Source: Ammoniphilus resinae (GTDB lineage: Bacteria > Bacillota > Bacilli > Aneurinibacillales > RAOX-1). From it: a stretch of DNA of 64,000 nucleotides. The notes under the pieces are model-generated. The model was not told the DNA's origin, did no database searches, and saw only the letters and a list, made by a program, of their open reading frames with translations. Below are positions 1 through 7,224 of the stretch, piece by piece. The stretch lies in assembly GCF_017873965.1 (NCBI RefSeq), contig NZ_JAGGKT010000009.1:62001-126000 (forward strand), read 5' to 3'. The position numbers were made by a program, and so were the translations under genes. The first letter of the stretch is position 1; every line of letters begins with the position of its first letter.

Positions 1-256
1 GCTTATTCGGGCGAACCAAACCAAAGCCAATGTAACATATGATTGCTAAGGTAATAGCTACAAGAAACATTCGCAAAAAAGCAAGGATTAAGGGATCAAT
101 GGTAAATAATAACGACTTAATTAAAACCATATTATGTCCCATAAAGATAGCTGTCAAAGTTGCAAAGAAATATGGGCTTTTCATAGCAGAAACCAAAAGG
201 AATTCACCTACTTTTTTTGTATTTGCCAAGTTGAGTTTAAACGTCTGTTCCTTCAT
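1..256 (-). CDS. EamA/DMT-family transporter, N-terminal part (cut by window edge)
   Basis: The reading frame is open from an ATG four bases past the regulator's stop codon to the window edge, giving 85 residues with no stop. It reads like the first two membrane helices of an EamA (drug/metabolite transporter) protein: FMGHNMVLIKSLL, then DPLILAFLRMF, resembling the family pattern of an N-terminal helix, a Pro-containing turn and LLAFLR. The substrate cannot be read. The frame has a stop directly before the ATG, so this is the longest start; a second Met at 184, nearer the first helix, would be a more typical EamA start. It is on the same strand as the GntR gene and nearly abuts it, so the two are probably co-transcribed and the regulator may control it. 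Confidence 0.6.
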   Translation of the reverse strand, partial: MKEQTFKLNLANTKKVGEFLLVSAMKSPYFFATLTAIFMGHNMVLIKSLLFTIDPLILAFLRMFLVAITLAIICYIGFGLVRPNK

Positions 257-260
257 CTAT

Positions 261-926
261 TTAAAGCAGTGCATATAGTTCCTGCATGGCTTTTAATATA
301 TGTCGCTTCATAATCATAGAGGCTTTTTCTGCATCGTGATTTTGTAAAGATAAAATGATGGAATCATGCCCTTTCACAGAGGCAAGAGTAGCTGCAGGGG
401 GCTGTTTTAAAAAGACATAACTAAATCTCCCAATGTGCATCTGCAAAGAAGAGCTGAATGAAGCAATATATGGATTTTCGGATACTTCAATAATAAAATT
501 GTGAAACTGTTCATCGAGTTCCATGGCCTGAAAAGGTTGCTCATTTTCGACAGCATTTCCAAATTGAAGATTGATTTCTTTCAACATTTCAATTTGCTCT
601 GGAAGAATTACTTTCGCTGCATATTCAGCAGCTAAAGTATAAAGGGACGCAAGGATCGGATAGATTTTTAGAATATCCTCCTTATCTAGGTTGGTCACCC
701 TTGTTTCTTTCCCCGGATGCATCGAAACAAAACCCTGAACCTCCAAAAGTTGAAAAGCCTCCCTGATCGGCGTCCTGCTTACACCCAGAGCTTCAGCTAG
801 TTCTGCATCGATCAATTTTTCCCCTGGTTGTAGTGTTCCATCAATGATCCAGCTTTGAATTTGCGATAAAGCTCGTTCTTTTGCAGACATACGAATTGGT
901 GAAGAAAAATTTTTCGGTATTGGCAT
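261..926 (-). CDS. GntR family transcriptional regulator, FCD (FadR) subfamily
   Basis: A 221-residue protein of normal length for the FCD subgroup. Residues ~15-80 form the winged helix-turn-helix (GEKLIDAELAEALGVSRTP, then REAFQLLEVQGFV). Residues ~90-215 form the helical FCD effector domain, with the usual Asp/His pattern (ELDEQFHNFI and GHDSIILSL), which often binds a metal and a carboxylate ligand. The gene lies 4 bp upstream of a transporter of the EamA family on the same strand, suggesting a small regulator-transporter unit. An 18-bp near-perfect dyad lies about 30 bp upstream of the start and is a candidate operator for autoregulation. The ligand is unknown. Confidence 0.85.
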   Translation of the reverse strand: MPIPKNFSSPIRMSAKERALSQIQSWIIDGTLQPGEKLIDAELAEALGVSRTPIREAFQLLEVQGFVSMHPGKETRVTNLDKEDILKIYPILASLYTLAAEYAAKVILPEQIEMLKEINLQFGNAVENEQPFQAMELDEQFHNFIIEVSENPYIASFSSSLQMHIGRFSYVFLKQPPAATLASVKGHDSIILSLQNHDAEKASMIMKRHILKAMQELYALL

Positions 927-955
927 GTGAACCGTCCTTCTTTTGTCTTCTTATA

Positions 956-973
956 TATGCAATATATCGCATA
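956..973. promoter_or_regulatory. candidate GntR operator (18-bp dyad)
   Basis: TATGCAATATATCGCATA is an inverted repeat with only one mismatched pair, just upstream of the GntR/FCD gene. FCD regulators commonly bind short dyads of this size near their own promoters. Assignment to this regulator is inferred from position. Confidence 0.4.
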
Positions 974-1068
974 CTTATATTGGGTGCAAGTAAAATTTGA
1001 AATGAAAAAATAAATATAAAGTTGAAACAACTGAAAAAAGAAGCAACAAGTGTGCTTCTTTTTAAGAA

Positions 1069-1896
1069 CTATAGTCCCCGTCTTAGACGATTCAAAACTT
1101 TCCCGGAGAAGAGGCTTTTAAAATGTGAAGGGGTAAAGACCTTATCCGCGTATTCTAAATAATAGTGACGAAGTGGATGCCATGAATTCCAAGGTTTTTT
1201 AGGTCCGCAGTAGTGAATTATGGCTGGCTTTATCTGAGGGTTTCTCTTATGAAGATAAGGTTGATAATTCCACCTTTTATCAAGAATGAGCCACTGATCA
1301 TGAAGAATGGCATTCATTGGATCTTGAATGGGGTACACGATCCTCTCTGAATTATCTTTAATGAAGTTAATAATTTTGTTAGTTATGTTAAATTCCCGCC
1401 ATTTATTTAAGTTTAGAATTAATACACCAGCATTAAAGTAGTTAGAATTTTTTGGAATGAAGAGTTCGGAATTTCGTGACCTTTTTAAACCAGCATCCTT
1501 GACGGCACCAATAAAAAATGAATCGATAGTATGATTCCATAATGCAGTAATATCCTCTACCACAACAAGATCACTATCCAAATAGATAGCTTTTTCAATA
1601 TCTCTATCCAAAAGATCCGGGATGGATATTCGATAATAGGTTTCTTTCGAAATATGTTTAAAGGTCTTAAATCGTTCATAAATGGTAGAGTTGATAGTCA
1701 AATAGATGATTTTTGAATCGAATTTTTCAACAGTGTTGTTCAGGAGGGACTTATTTTGGGAGGAGATTTGACTATCAATAATATAGATAGTGACTGGAAG
1801 TGGAGATATTTTATTTTTCAATAATGAATACAGCATAACTGCTAAATGTCCGGCATATCGGTCGTTTGCAGCAGTTACAATATTAATCCCGCTCAC
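1069..1896 (-). CDS. GT8 family glycosyltransferase (copy A1)
   Basis: A 275-residue protein of the GT8 (GspA/LgtC-like) family of retaining glycosyltransferases that use nucleotide-sugars. Seen directly: the N-terminal nucleotide-binding start INIVTAANDRYAGHLAVML, the metal-binding DxD motif as DSD at residues 107-109, YFNAGVLILNL around residue 150, QDPMNAILHD, and the C-terminal HYCGPKKPW motif that closes the active site. It begins with GTG, which overlaps the TGA of the upstream TupA-like gene (GTGA), so the two are translationally coupled. A close paralogue lies at 3813-4652. A role in cell-surface or spore-surface glycan synthesis is likely from family and context; the acceptor is unknown. 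Confidence 0.85.
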   Translation of the reverse strand: MSGINIVTAANDRYAGHLAVMLYSLLKNKISPLPVTIYIIDSQISSQNKSLLNNTVEKFDSKIIYLTINSTIYERFKTFKHISKETYYRISIPDLLDRDIEKAIYLDSDLVVVEDITALWNHTIDSFFIGAVKDAGLKRSRNSELFIPKNSNYFNAGVLILNLNKWREFNITNKIINFIKDNSERIVYPIQDPMNAILHDQWLILDKRWNYQPYLHKRNPQIKPAIIHYCGPKKPWNSWHPLRHYYLEYADKVFTPSHFKSLFSGKVLNRLRRGL

Positions 1897-2699
1897 TTTT
1901 CACACCTGCACAAATCAATATGATCGCCGAAAATTCTGTCATACTTTACAGGTTTAAATGGTTTAAGGCCACTGTTTGGAACAAATGTTAATTCACCAAA
2001 GTAAATCCGATCATTCGTATAATACAGGTCCACTCGGACAAAGGGGAAATCTTTTGCAAGCGTTGAAGCGATTTGAACCATTTTATCAAGCGGTTTCGGT
2101 TTCGGTACAGGCCTTTTTAATAATCTATTCGCATATCGGACCTTCAACTTATTCCAGTTTAAATCATAAATAGCACTCCTACGCACTCGCTTGTGGGAAA
2201 CAACTTGGACATACGTAGGTTCTCCGTGGAAACAGAAAAATTTATAATCCTTCAAGTCACCAGACAAATCTTTTATAAATTCTTCAATGACAATTTGTCC
2301 TTTTAAAGGTTTATAACAAGGCTCTCCCGAGGAAAGGTAATAATTCATGGTAATCCAATTCTGTAATTTTTTCCTTGCCATATCCCAATTTAGTGACTGT
2401 TTATCAGGGACAATAACATTCATGCCAGATCCGTTGGTTGCTTTCATGACAAATGAATTGGGCAAAGACAATAGGTTGATATCGTCAACTTGTTGATAGA
2501 CGCCTATTAAAGGAATAAGGTAATCATCTCCAACTTTTTCTTTCACAAATTGACGAACTTCATACTTATCTACATAAATAGAAAACGCCTCTAAATTACC
2601 GTTTAGCTTCATCCATTGCATCTTTTCATTGAAAGTCTTGGGATTCTGTAAGTTTAACTCATAACCCACAAGTTTCTTAAACCGAGTATTTAAATCCAT
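1893..2699 (-). CDS. TupA-like ATP-grasp protein
   Basis: A 268-residue protein resembling the TupA-like ATP-grasp family, named after the teichuronopeptide biosynthesis protein of alkaliphilic bacilli. Seen: the N-terminal TFNEKMQWMKLN motif typical of the family, the ATP-grasp core VMKATNGSGMNVIVPDKQ, IVIEEFIKDLSGDLKDYKFF, and the late metal-binding segment VRVDLYYTNDRIYFGELTF. A TTG further upstream would put the start inside the GGAGGGAGG ribosome-binding site, so the ATG chosen here is preferred. The family usually ligates amino acids to cell-surface glycans. The gene overlaps the following GT8 gene by 4 bp, so both act in one surface-polymer pathway (inference). The second copy of the GT8 locus lacks it. 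Confidence 0.8.
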   Translation of the reverse strand: MDLNTRFKKLVGYELNLQNPKTFNEKMQWMKLNGNLEAFSIYVDKYEVRQFVKEKVGDDYLIPLIGVYQQVDDINLLSLPNSFVMKATNGSGMNVIVPDKQSLNWDMARKKLQNWITMNYYLSSGEPCYKPLKGQIVIEEFIKDLSGDLKDYKFFCFHGEPTYVQVVSHKRVRRSAIYDLNWNKLKVRYANRLLKRPVPKPKPLDKMVQIASTLAKDFPFVRVDLYYTNDRIYFGELTFVPNSGLKPFKPVKYDRIFGDHIDLCRCEK

Positions 2700-2760
2700 C
2701 TTTCCTCCCTCCAAAATAAAAGCTACATTATTTATCTACCTTATATAATCTTGTACTATC

Positions 2761-3688
2761 CTATTCAATAAAAGCTACCAAATTGCTGATTGATATACCT
2801 ATCTTTTTAAGAGGTTAGGGTATATTGCGAACTCTTAACTAACAAGTTGGGAGTATAAACTATTTCACAAAATCTAAGTCTCGCATAAATTATATAAAAT
2901 AATAAAGGCGGTGGATTAAAGTGAAAGCGATACAGGTTGTAACAGCTACAAATGATAGGTATGCCCAGCCTTTAGGGGTCATGCTGAAGTCTCTTTTGGA
3001 GAATAAGAAATCTGATTATGACATTAAAATTTATATAATCTCAAGTACCCTATCAAAACAAAATCAATCCAATTTTATTCATTTGTTAAAGAATTATAAC
3101 CTAGTCCCGATTTTTAAGAGTATTGGTGATGAAAACTACAGTTCCTTAAAATTAATGGATTACATTAGCAAAGAAGCCTATTATCGATTATCCATACCAG
3201 ATTTATTGGAAAAGAGTATAGAAAAGGCAATCTATTTAGACTGTGATCTGATTGTGAAAGAAGATATTACCGAGCTTTGGGAAATTAATGTCGAAAATCA
3301 CTATCTAGCTGCAGTTGAAACCTTACCAAGTTTTGCGTCCGGCCGGATCAGAGCATTATCCATCCCCAAGCCTTACAGTTATTTCAATAGTGGAGTTCTT
3401 ATAATGAACTTACGTAAATGGAGGCAAGATAAAATTGCAAATCAAATTATAGATTATGTAAAAAAAAACCTAGGGAAAATTCGCTTTCCGGACCAAGATG
3501 CAATGAATGCTATCTTATATGATAAATGGCTTAAATTGGATTCGAGATGGAATTACACAACTGAACGCCACTCTTTGGGAAGTCCCATTGTTCCTGCAAT
3601 TATCCATTTTACGGGAGATAAAAAACCCTGGGACTCTGACCATCCTCTTAAGAAAGAATATTTGAGGTATTACAATATGATTAAATAG
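2761..3688. repeat. duplicated segment, copy 1 (shared upstream region plus GT8 gene)
   Basis: The upstream region and the following GT8 gene recur at 4783-5697. Shared blocks include CTGATTGATATA, ATCTTTTTAAGAGG, AACTATTTCA and AATAATAAAGGCGGTGG, in the same order. This shows a segmental duplication rather than independent acquisition. Confidence 0.8.
2921..3688 (+). CDS. GT8 family glycosyltransferase (copy B1)
   Basis: A 255-residue GT8 transferase starting with GTG behind a strong AAAGGCGGTGG ribosome-binding site. Seen: IQVVTATNDRYAQPLGVML at the N-terminus, the DxD metal motif as DCD at residues 107-109, SYFNSGVLIMNLRKW, PDQDAMNAILYDKW, and the closing HFTGDKKPW motif. It is divergent from the TupA-like/GT8 pair, and its nearest relative in the window is the gene at 4924-5697, which is near-identical over long stretches by eye. 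It differs clearly from the minus-strand GT8 copies, so the locus carries two GT8 types. The sugar donor and acceptor are unknown. Confidence 0.85.
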   Translation: MKAIQVVTATNDRYAQPLGVMLKSLLENKKSDYDIKIYIISSTLSKQNQSNFIHLLKNYNLVPIFKSIGDENYSSLKLMDYISKEAYYRLSIPDLLEKSIEKAIYLDCDLIVKEDITELWEINVENHYLAAVETLPSFASGRIRALSIPKPYSYFNSGVLIMNLRKWRQDKIANQIIDYVKKNLGKIRFPDQDAMNAILYDKWLKLDSRWNYTTERHSLGSPIVPAIIHFTGDKKPWDSDHPLKKEYLRYYNMIK

Positions 3689-3812
3689 GTGCAGGAAAGT
3701 TAATTGACGAAAAGTAAGCCTTAGAAGTGATTCTAGAGGCTCGTTTTTCTGTAATCATTTTTAATTCTAAAATAGCGGGTTTTTTCAGACCTCGTATAGA
3801 AATGGCTTCTCT

Positions 3813-4652
3813 TTATAGTCTACGTCTGCGTTTGCGTCTTCGGCGTTTACGAACCTTCTTGGTGAGAAGGCTTTCGAAATGCGAAGAAGGAAAGACCTTT
3901 TCGGCATATTCTATATAATAGTGACGAAGTGGATGGTTTGAATTCCAAGGTTTGTCAGAACCGCAGTAGTGAATTATGGATGGCTTTACTAGAGGGCTGG
4001 TTTTATGAAGATAAGGTTGATAATTCCACTTTTCGTTAAGAGGGAGCCATGCATCATGAAGAACGGCATTCATTGGGTCCTGACTGGGGAATACGATTTT
4101 TTCAGAATTATTTTTAATGAAGTCAATAATTTTTTTGGTTATGTTGAATTCTCGCCATCTTTTTAAGTTTAGGACCAATACGCCAGCATTAAAGTAATCA
4201 GAATCCTTCGGAATGGAGAGGTAGGAATTTCGTGACTTTCTTAAATAAGCATCCTTAACCGCACCAAGGAAATAATGATCGACATGATGATTCCATAATA
4301 AAGTAATATCTTCCTTTACAATGAGATCACTGTCCAAATAAATAGTTTTTTCAATACTTTTATCCAATAGTTCTGGAATAGAGATGCGAAAATAGGTTTC
4401 TTTTGTAATATGTCTTAAAGTCTTGAAATTTTCATAAATGGTAGAGTCGAGAGTCAAATAGATGATTTCGCAATTGAATTTTTTGATAATGTTGTTTAGG
4501 AGAGTTTTATTCTCAAGGGAGATTTGACTGTCAATAATATAAATCGTAACAGGCATTGAAGAACTTTTATTTTCCAATAATGAAAATAACATAACTGCTA
4601 AATATCCAGCATACCGGTCATCAGCAGCAGTTACAATATTAATTCTACTCAT
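3813..4652 (-). CDS. GT8 family glycosyltransferase (copy A2) with Arg-rich tail
   Basis: A 279-residue paralogue of the GT8 protein at 1069-1896, carrying the same motifs: INIVTAADDRYAGYLAVML, DSDLIV as the DxD motif, YFNAGVLVLNL, QDPMNAVLHDAW and HYCGSDKPW. The start is placed at the ATG after GAGGAG; an ATG 15 bases upstream overlaps that ribosome-binding site. The C-terminus is unusual: residues after SLLTKK run KVRKRRRRKRRRRL, encoded by a degenerate CG-rich triplet run, where the paralogue ends RLRRGL. The basic tail could bind anionic polymer or membrane, or be a harmless repeat expansion. Confidence 0.83.
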   Translation of the reverse strand: MSRINIVTAADDRYAGYLAVMLFSLLENKSSSMPVTIYIIDSQISLENKTLLNNIIKKFNCEIIYLTLDSTIYENFKTLRHITKETYFRISIPELLDKSIEKTIYLDSDLIVKEDITLLWNHHVDHYFLGAVKDAYLRKSRNSYLSIPKDSDYFNAGVLVLNLKRWREFNITKKIIDFIKNNSEKIVFPSQDPMNAVLHDAWLPLNEKWNYQPYLHKTSPLVKPSIIHYCGSDKPWNSNHPLRHYYIEYAEKVFPSSHFESLLTKKVRKRRRRKRRRRL

Positions 4653-4782
4653 TTCTATTCTCCTCATACTTTAGAATGATCATGTTTCGTGTCATTCCTT
4701 TTTATACAACCCTAGATATTGGCATACTACTTAAATTAATATAACCACCGAAAAACCCTGGCCTGTTTAGTTTCTACTATTT

Positions 4783-5697
4783 TATTCAATAAGGGTTTCT
4801 ATAGTGCTGATTGATATAACCATCTTTTTAAGAGGCTTTGGCAACAAGTTAGTATTATGAACTATTTCAAAAGACCTAAACTCTACATAAACTATATGAA
4901 ATAATAAAGGCGGTGGTTTCAAAGTGAAAGCGATACAGCTTGTAACAGCAACGAATGATGCGTATGCTCTGCCCTTAGGGGTCATGCTGAAGTCCCTTCT
5001 GGAAAATAAGAAATCTGACTATGATATTAAAATTTATATAATCTCAAGTACTTTATCGAAACAAAATCAATCCAATTTCATTCATTTGTTAAAAAATTAT
5101 AACCTAGTCCCAATTTTTAAAAGTATAAGTGAAAAAAATTACAGTAGCTTAAAACTAATAGATTATATTAGCAAAGAATCCTATTATCGGTTATCCATAC
5201 CTAATTTGCTGGACAAAAATATAAAAAAGGTTATCTATTTAGATTGTGACCTGATTGTTAAAAAAGATATTACAGCTTTGTGGGAAATTGATCTCGATAA
5301 TTACTTTTTGGCTGCAGTTGAAAACCTACCAAGCGTTTCGTCCAGTCGGATTAGGGCATTATCAATTCCAAGACCTTACAGTTATTTCAATAGTGGAGTG
5401 CTTTTAATGAACTTGAGTAAATGGAGGCAATACAAAGCTGCAAATCAAGTTATAGATTATGTGAAAAGGAACCCGGGGAAAATTCGTTTTCCTGACCAAG
5501 ATGCTATGAATGCAATTTTATACGACAAATGGCTCAAACTAGATCCTAAATGGAATTACACAACTCTCCGCCACTCCACTGGAAGTTCCATCACTCCGGC
5601 AATTATTCATTTTACAGGTGATAAGAAACCTTGGAATTCTGACCATCCACTCAAGAAGGAATATATGAGATATTACAATATGATTAGATGGGTTTAG
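4783..5697. repeat. duplicated segment, copy 2 (shared upstream region plus GT8 gene)
   Basis: This is the second copy of the segment at 2761-3688. The non-coding part has diverged by substitutions and short gaps, while the coding part and the ribosome-binding region are much closer. Confidence 0.8.
4924..5697 (+). CDS. GT8 family glycosyltransferase (copy B2)
   Basis: A 257-residue GT8 protein, a recent duplicate of the gene at 2921-3688. It starts with GTG and has the same AAAGGCGGTGG ribosome-binding site. Motifs seen: IQLVTATNDAYALPLGVML, DCDLIV as the DxD metal motif, SYFNSGVLLMNLSKW, PDQDAMNAILYDKW and HFTGDKKPW. It is divergently paired with the GT8 gene at 3813-4652, exactly as copy B1 is paired with copy A1, but no ATP-grasp gene is present here. 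A surface glycan role is inferred from family only. Confidence 0.85.
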   Translation: MKAIQLVTATNDAYALPLGVMLKSLLENKKSDYDIKIYIISSTLSKQNQSNFIHLLKNYNLVPIFKSISEKNYSSLKLIDYISKESYYRLSIPNLLDKNIKKVIYLDCDLIVKKDITALWEIDLDNYFLAAVENLPSVSSSRIRALSIPRPYSYFNSGVLLMNLSKWRQYKAANQVIDYVKRNPGKIRFPDQDAMNAILYDKWLKLDPKWNYTTLRHSTGSSITPAIIHFTGDKKPWNSDHPLKKEYMRYYNMIRWV

Positions 5698-5939
5698 GGA
5701 AAATGATGGCTGCCCATGCTTTTTTAAAGATCGGGTCATTTTGCCCAAGTTTGGCAGCATAAAAATTAAATTCATTGGTATTCCAAGAGGGTCAGCATTA
5801 AACCAGAATTGAGCACGAAAAGTCGAATTGCAGTCCAAACATTTATGCAGTGGATAGGGAGGAACTCACCCGTCCTCCCATATTAGATTAATAGTAAGAG
5901 GATGGAAAAATAGAAAAAGGAAGTATGTATTTTTTAACT

Positions 5940-5968
5940 TTGCTTTGGGAAGAAATACATGGTATAGT
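5940..5968 (+). promoter_or_regulatory. sigmaA promoter of the cold-shock gene
   Basis: TTGCTT, a 17-bp spacer and TATAGT. It predicts a transcript start near 5975 and hence an untranslated leader of about 155 nt, as is common for cold-shock genes. Confidence 0.6.
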
Positions 5969-6012
5969 ATTAATTATAGTATCTGCCAATTTCAAAGTAT
6001 AATTCCAATGTG

Positions 6013-6075
6013 AAATTCACATATCAAAAAGGGTTATCACTTCGATAATGATCGCTCTTTTTAATATGTGAATTT
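6013..6075 (+). promoter_or_regulatory. long hairpin in the cold-shock leader
   Basis: AAATTCACATAT at 6013-6024 pairs perfectly with ATATGTGAATTT at 6064-6075. Inner pairing of AAAAAGGG with CTCTTTTT and of TTATC with GATAA extends the stem, and a T-rich run follows. It could be an attenuator, a temperature-sensitive leader element or a terminator of upstream transcription. Confidence 0.65.
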
Positions 6076-6131
6076 TTTATTTTTGTTTCAAATAGAAAAG
6101 CATATTTAAATTAAAAATTGGAGGTTTTTAC

Positions 6132-6332
6132 ATGCAAACAGGAACGGTTAAATGGTTTAATGCGGAAAAAGGGTTTGGCTTTATTGAAAGAGAAGATGGG
6201 GATGACGTTTTCGTACATTTCAGCGGAATCGTTAGTGAAGGGTTTAAATCCTTAGAAGAAGGGCAACGTGTGCAGTTTGAAGTTGTTCAAGGTCAGCGCG
6301 GTGCGCAGGCTTCTAACGTGACTAAGCTTTAA
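6132..6332 (+). CDS. cold-shock protein (CspA/CspB family)
   Basis: A 66-residue single cold-shock domain protein, full length for the family. RNP1 is seen as KGFGFI (residues 14-19) and RNP2 as VFVHF (residues 26-30), with the N-terminal GTVKWFN strand. Such proteins bind single-stranded RNA and DNA as chaperones and help translation after cold shock or in general growth. The gene stands alone, with its own sigmaA promoter, a long structured leader and a strong terminator. Which of the several Csp paralogues of Bacillales it corresponds to cannot be told from the sequence. Confidence 0.93.
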   Translation: MQTGTVKWFNAEKGFGFIEREDGDDVFVHFSGIVSEGFKSLEEGQRVQFEVVQGQRGAQASNVTKL

Positions 6333-6347
6333 GATGATTGATTAGAC

Positions 6348-6384
6348 AGCCCCCCTATGGTCCATTTTAATCATAGGGGCTTTC
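6348..6384 (+). terminator. rho-independent terminator after the cold-shock gene
   Basis: AGCCCCCTATG pairs with CATAGGGGCT (one bulge), followed by a short T run. Confidence 0.75.
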
Positions 6385-6539
6385 CACTTCGATACCTCTT
6401 TTATACATCACATCCTTTTATCACTTCTGATTACTTTCTAATTGACTTCACATCGTTTTGAAATTTCAATTCACACTGGCACGGTCGTTGGAGCCGTAAG
6501 GATGAAAGAGAGGTAGGGCTTTCGTTGTTTTGATATTTT

Positions 6540-6568
6540 TTGTACAGGAAGGATTAAGGTAATATCTT
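6540..6568 (+). promoter_or_regulatory. candidate promoter of the CarD-like gene
   Basis: TTGTAC, a 17-bp spacer and TATCTT, about 45 bp upstream of the start codon. The -10 box is only a fair match. Confidence 0.35.
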
Positions 6569-6611
6569 GATTTTGTCATTCATATAGAACATTCAGTCAA
6601 GGGGGTAGATT

Positions 6612-7100
6612 ATGTTTATAGTGGGAGAAAAGATTTTTTATCCTTTACATGGAGCTGGGATTGTAGAAGGCATTCAAGAAAAGGAAATCCTGGGTGAAAA
6701 AGAGTCTTATTATATTATAAACATGACCTTGAGGAACCTCCAGGTTATGATACCTGTAGGAAAAACAGATCACTTAGAAATACGTGAGGTCGTCGGTCTA
6801 GAGATTTTGGATGATGCAATAGCCATGTTTCAACAGGGGAGAGAATCTTCTTCAACTTTTTCATACCAACAAAGGCAACGCATAAATACTGATAAAATGA
6901 AAAGTGGCAATATTTATGAGGGTGTGCAAGTCATCTTAGATTTAATGACCTTAAAAAGTAAAAAAAGGCTTGGTTTAGAAGACAAAACCATGTTGGATAC
7001 CGCTAAACAAATGCTAATTAGTGAAATTGTAGTGGTAAAAGGAATTGATAAATATGAGGCAGCGCAATTGTTAAATCAAACAGAAACCACTTTGATGTAG
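6612..7100 (+). CDS. CarD-like transcriptional regulator (CdnL/TRCF domain)
   Basis: A 162-residue protein. Residues 1-~65 (FIVGEKIFYPLHGAGIVEGI through NLQVMIPVGK) match the CarD_CdnL_TRCF RNA polymerase-interacting domain that contacts the beta subunit. The remaining ~90 residues form the helical half typical of small CarD proteins. These proteins stabilise open promoter complexes; B. subtilis has a relative in ydeB. Its start follows AAGGGGG. A terminator hairpin overlaps the stop codon. It is an isolated single-gene unit between the cold-shock gene and the RNA helicase, and grouping with those could reflect a shared role in growth adaptation (inference only). Confidence 0.82.
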   Translation: MFIVGEKIFYPLHGAGIVEGIQEKEILGEKESYYIINMTLRNLQVMIPVGKTDHLEIREVVGLEILDDAIAMFQQGRESSSTFSYQQRQRINTDKMKSGNIYEGVQVILDLMTLKSKKRLGLEDKTMLDTAKQMLISEIVVVKGIDKYEAAQLLNQTETTLM

Positions 7101-7117
7101 CATAAAGTGGTTTTTTG
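7084..7117 (+). terminator. rho-independent terminator overlapping the carD-like stop codon
   Basis: AAACCACTTT pairs with AAAGTGGTTT, then TTTT. The stop codon lies in the loop. Confidence 0.8.
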
Positions 7118-7224
7118 TTTTGTGAAATCACTTCTTTCTTATCCGAATTAAGATAGGATGAATTTCAAACAGATATTTAGTTAATGATAAAAAAATATAA
7201 GTACAGAGAAGAGGGTTTTATAGT

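Larger units (their letters stand above)
5698..6131. other. intergenic region with cold-shock promoter and leader
   Basis: The first ~200 bases show no convincing gene. The rest carries a sigmaA promoter, a long hairpin and the Shine-Dalgarno GGAGG of the cold-shock gene, annotated separately. Confidence 0.6.

Noticed and set aside
39-278. A 79-codon plus-strand frame at the left edge.
   Set aside because: It is antisense to a coherent membrane protein (EamA type) on the minus strand and has no family features.
3727-3918. A plus-strand frame encoding a LRLRLRRLR run.
   Set aside because: It is the complement of the Arg-rich tail of GT8-A2 and has no ribosome-binding site.
5539-5838. A 99-codon minus-strand frame, including ADPLGIPMNLIFML, faintly like an IS5-type transposase.
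   Set aside because: It lies mostly under the GT8-B2 gene, has no ribosome-binding site, and the similarity is too short and weak to support a mobile element.
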